Positions 5,301 through 7,128 of a stretch of DNA of 7,128 nt are shown one piece after another. A model generated the notes under the pieces. It saw only the letters and a program-made list of their open reading frames with translations, was not told the DNA's origin and did no database searches. The DNA is from Sedimentisphaerales bacterium (GTDB taxonomy: Bacteria; Planctomycetota; Phycisphaerae; Sedimentisphaerales; Anaerobacaceae), in the NCBI GenBank assembly GCA_016933985.1, contig JAFGTU010000566.1:1-7128 (forward strand), read 5' to 3'. Within the stretch, counting starts at the first letter, position 1, and each line of letters begins with the position of its first letter. The position numbers were made by a program, and so were the translations under genes.

Positions 5301-7128
5301 CGGCACTCTTGATCCGGCGGTTTACTTAGTCGGCGGAAGAAACATCATCGCAATACAACTGCTCAACGAGTCGCTCAGTGGAAGCGAGGACTGCTTCGTC
5401 GATGTCCGCCTGACGGCACGGATGGCTGAAGATCCGCAGCCGGACTTTCAAAAGCCGCGTCCTCACTATGAAACCGAGCCGGTATGGGAGAATAGTAACT
5501 GGAGCACTTATATAACTTCGACCCAAATACCGGCAAGCGTTGTGGAGGCAGGCCACAGGTATCGAGTACGATGTAAAATGAGGGACGACACCGACCGCTG
5601 GAGCCATTGGTCCGAGCCTATCGAATTTGTAGCCGGCGAACAAGAGCCCGTCGGTATGCTTCAGCATCTTCGCGTAACAGAGGTAATGTATAATCCGGCT
5701 GAGGCTGACCCGTCAAGGGGCGAGCTTGATGTTGACAACGACGAGTTCGAGTTCATCGAGTTGAAGAATACGGGCAACGACGTCAACGACGTGATCAATA
5801 TGACAAATGTCTCGTTCACAAACGGAATTGAGTTCGATTTCGCCGGCAGCAACGTGACCAGCCTTGCGCCGGGCGAGTTCGTGCTGGTCGTGCGCAACAA
5901 GGACGCCTTCGAGTCCCGCTATAGCACGCAGTACTCGGCCTTCATAGCAGGCGAGTATCAGGACTCCGATTCGAAGCTGTCCAACAGCGGCGAGACCGTG
6001 ACGTTGTTCGATACGTGGAATGGCATTATTGCACAGTTCACATACAGTGACGGCCGCGGGTGGCCTTTACCGGCGGACGGGACCGGACATTCGCTTGTTC
6101 CGCTTGCCTCTGCGATAGCGACAGAGCCGGAAGGCTCGCTTGACTACGGCGGGAACTGGCGGCACAGCGCCTTTATGACGGGTTCGCCGGCCCAGGACGA
6201 CCCGGAGATTCCCGCCTCGGTAGTGCTAAATGAGATTATGGCGCATACGGACTATTACAATCCGGCATATCCCGAACATGATTCGGATGACTGGATAGAG
6301 CTTTATAATAAGGGCCCGATCACTGTCGGTCTATCGGGTTGGTATCTGAGCGACAATAAGGATGAGCCGGGAAAATGGGCGATTCCTTCGATGAATATCA
6401 GCGGCGGCGGTCGGGTCAGCTTCAACGAGGTCGATGACTTCCACAATCCCATAACGACGGGGTTCGGCCTGGACAAGGCCGGCGAGGAGGTGCTATTGAG
6501 CTATCTGCCTGGGACTTCCGAGGACCGCGTGGTGGATTACGTCAGGTTCCAGGGCGAGGAGAATTTCGTATCTCTTGGCCGTTATCCCGACGGCGGGCCG
6601 TATTGGCTCCACGAGTCGCCGTCTCGCGATTTGCCGAATAACAGCGGAGTGCTCGATGTAGTCATCGATGAGATAATGTATCATCCCATGGACCCGGCGG
6701 AAGAATACGTCGAGCTGTATAATCCGACGGCGATAAGGATAGACCTTGAGAACGACGTCGGCGCGTGGCGGCTGGACGACGAAGATACTCAGGGTTACAC
6801 GTTTAACCCGGGCACTTATATCGATCCCGGCAAGAGACTGGTAGTCGTCGGCTTCAACCCTGTGACAGAAGCGGCTCGGCTCGATGCCTTCCTTACGGCG
6901 TATAGGGCGGGCCGTTTGATGTCCGGCACCGAGATTGTAGGTCCGATGCCGGGGAATCTATCCAACGGCGGTGAGCGGATTTCTCTCAAGCGCCCGCAGG
7001 CGCCGGATGAGCCGGGCGACCCGGTCTCGTGGGTGATTGTCGATGAGGTAATCTACGGTGATGTGCCGCCCTGGTCGGCAGAGGCTGACGGCACGGGCCT
7101 GACGCTGCAGCGGATTTACGCCGACGAG
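2293..7128 (+). CDS. Secreted CotH-type atypical kinase with dockerin-like and four lamin-tail domains (3' truncated by the window)
   Basis: The frame is open from ATG 2293 to the window end (1612 residues, no stop). Domains by residue: signal peptide 1-19/22; dockerin-like pair 24-76; LTD about 82-235 (VVINEIHYDP, EFVELHN, LSNSGERIEL); Ig-like beta domain about 246-385 (VTITVKVTDSDGVGSVTLSY); CotH kinase about 403-815; beta linker about 820-870; jelly roll about 880-1048 (WNYFKGTKEPSE, PIGYGET, FDDGFNMWING); Fn3-like 1057-1114 (RYRVRCKMRDD, WSHWSEP); LTDs starting near 1122, 1309 and 1455. CotH proteins are atypical protein-kinase-fold enzymes first characterised on Bacillus spore coat proteins; here the signal peptide places the kinase outside the cytoplasm. 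The conserved CotH landmarks are present, so catalytic competence is plausible. Substrate, and whether ATP is the donor, are unknown. By alignment with the upstream paralogue, about 17 codons plus a stop are missing at the 3' end. The gene has its own promoter at 2195-2223. Domain assignment is secure; biological role is not. Confidence 0.93.
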   Translation, partial: MLRFVRVLPVIFLAFAALAARGECPTGDLSGDCTVDFDDVWAIAGHWLSGAGSEGDIVGSDGVNMADFAALADNWGKSEAAVVINEIHYDPDVKTDPLEFVELHNRIAMDVNISSWYFGSGITYQFPVNTTLPAGGYIVVAQNPERIRAKYGAYSWLIYGPWAGKLSNSGERIELCDAAGNQIDQVDYQLGFPWPTVGDSVPDAEPPNGTGHSIQLVNPYIDNDLGGSWRSGFPTPTGSNFVVYLDNPPPHMRQVSHSPKEPIGGEDVTITVKVTDSDGVGSVTLSYQFVQPGGYIQLKDALYQTNWTSVAMTDDGMGGDEEAGDDIYTVVINGATQTHRLLIRYRITAVDNTGASITGPYADDPVPNFAYFVYDGVPAWHGATQPGVTPVVEYGTDLMRSLPVYHLISKKTDVESCTWQSRYTGEEYLWYGTLVYDGVVYDHIRYRARGGVWRYAMGKNMWKFDFSRGHRFQARDDYGRKYDTKWDKLNFSACIQQGDYWHRGEHGMFEAAGFKLFNLAGVPAPKTNWVQFRIIDEPAETGYTQYAGDFWGLYLVIEQMDGAFLDEHGLPDGNLYKMDTVYPNGGDLNNQGPTAATNKSDLMTFMAGYSANPTTTWWTGKVDVDRYFGFRTIVDGIHHYDIGADKNYFYYLHPNTHIWSILPWDIDLTWADNMYDCGNSGLSPFKRYGLWDNTTLRIQRRNRIRDIRNLLFNTDQGYQLLNDMAALIDDPADGPSMVDADRAMWDYNPIMTSGYVNSSKAGTGRFYAGHTSSYPYIYIPAPGGFRGMVQLMKDYIVYRSTVGNVSQGEAALDDMAYDASIPYTPTITYTGSPGYPINTLTFLSSDISDPEGVRGQPAVKWRIAEIGSTQQADDNVLVREKALWNYFKGTKEPSEAQGEWRELNFPQDSNWAEQSTPIGYGETFTVPELLDMRGDYSTIYLRKEFYVTDVSAFEEITVEAMFDDGFNMWINGVYAGGRNVSNPELPHDASTGSNMENREFGVIGTLDPAVYLVGGRNIIAIQLLNESLSGSEDCFVDVRLTARMAEDPQPDFQKPRPHYETEPVWENSNWSTYITSTQIPASVVEAGHRYRVRCKMRDDTDRWSHWSEPIEFVAGEQEPVGMLQHLRVTEVMYNPAEADPSRGELDVDNDEFEFIELKNTGNDVNDVINMTNVSFTNGIEFDFAGSNVTSLAPGEFVLVVRNKDAFESRYSTQYSAFIAGEYQDSDSKLSNSGETVTLFDTWNGIIAQFTYSDGRGWPLPADGTGHSLVPLASAIATEPEGSLDYGGNWRHSAFMTGSPAQDDPEIPASVVLNEIMAHTDYYNPAYPEHDSDDWIELYNKGPITVGLSGWYLSDNKDEPGKWAIPSMNISGGGRVSFNEVDDFHNPITTGFGLDKAGEEVLLSYLPGTSEDRVVDYVRFQGEENFVSLGRYPDGGPYWLHESPSRDLPNNSGVLDVVIDEIMYHPMDPAEEYVELYNPTAIRIDLENDVGAWRLDDEDTQGYTFNPGTYIDPGKRLVVVGFNPVTEAARLDAFLTAYRAGRLMSGTEIVGPMPGNLSNGGERISLKRPQAPDEPGDPVSWVIVDEVIYGDVPPWSAEADGTGLTLQRIYADE
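2362..2520 (+). other. N-terminal dockerin-type-I-like calcium-binding pair
   Basis: Residues 24-76 contain two EF-hand-like loop-helix units. The first follows the dockerin pattern well, with D28, S30, D32, D36 and D39, then helix VWAIAGHWL. The second is looser: D56, S60, D61, N64 and D67, then FAALADNWG. Cys24 and Cys33 flank the first loop and could form a disulfide. Dockerins bind cohesins in clostridial cellulosomes; in planctomycetes such modules are common without recognised cohesin partners, and none is in this window. Confidence 0.75.
3499..4737 (+). other. CotH-type kinase domain of the second protein
   Basis: Landmarks in order, by residue of the second protein: YRARGGVW (446-453) with GKNMWKFDF (458-466), matching the CotH RGxxS...KKsyrikF region, with K459 or K463 the candidate nucleotide-binding lysine; FWGLYLVIEQMDGAFL (550-565), matching the fGlYllvEqvd element; GNLYK (573-577); D641...N647 in HYDIGADKNYFYY, the catalytic-loop-like site; PWDIDLTW (663-670), whose D665/D667 fit the metal-binding DFG-equivalent. 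The C-terminal helical part includes DADRAMWDYNP (738-748) and MVQLMKDYIVYR (788-799). All elements needed for a working CotH fold seem present; activity itself is inference. Confidence 0.85.

Overview
The window holds two very large, secreted, multidomain proteins encoded in tandem on the + strand, and almost nothing else. Both run off the window. The first (1-2160) has lost its 5' end and the second (2293-7128) has lost its 3' end. They are separated by 132 bases carrying a promoter, a possible 5'-UTR hairpin and a weak ribosome binding site. No RNA gene, mobile element, CRISPR array or minus-strand gene could be supported.

The likely source is a planctomycete of the Phycisphaerae / Sedimentisphaerales type, probably from an environmental or metagenomic assembly. 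This is inference from protein style: a Cys-flanked dockerin-like pair right after the signal peptide (CPTGDLSGDC...), CotH kinase joined to lamin-tail domains, and the closing signature YGNDPNNW...PSPG. The moderately high GC content fits but is not diagnostic.

Layout: 1-2160 encodes the C-terminal 719 residues of a protein with a jelly-roll domain, a glycine-rich linker, a chitobiase-C/Fn3-like domain and three lamin-tail domains (LTDs). 2161-2292 is the intergenic gap, with a near-consensus sigma70-type promoter at 2195-2223. 2293-7128 encodes 1612 residues: signal peptide, dockerin-like pair, LTD, Ig-like domain, CotH-type atypical kinase, a short beta linker domain, jelly roll, Fn3-like domain and three LTDs.

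The last roughly 720 residues of both proteins share the same domain order, with position-matched LTD subtypes, so they look like tandem paralogues. This predicts that the first protein also carries a signal peptide, dockerin, LTD and CotH kinase upstream of the window. It also predicts that the second ends about 17 codons past the window edge. Both are expected outside the cytoplasm. The role is unknown: the domains suggest a surface or exported protein or sugar kinase with adhesive beta-domains, but no substrate is visible here.
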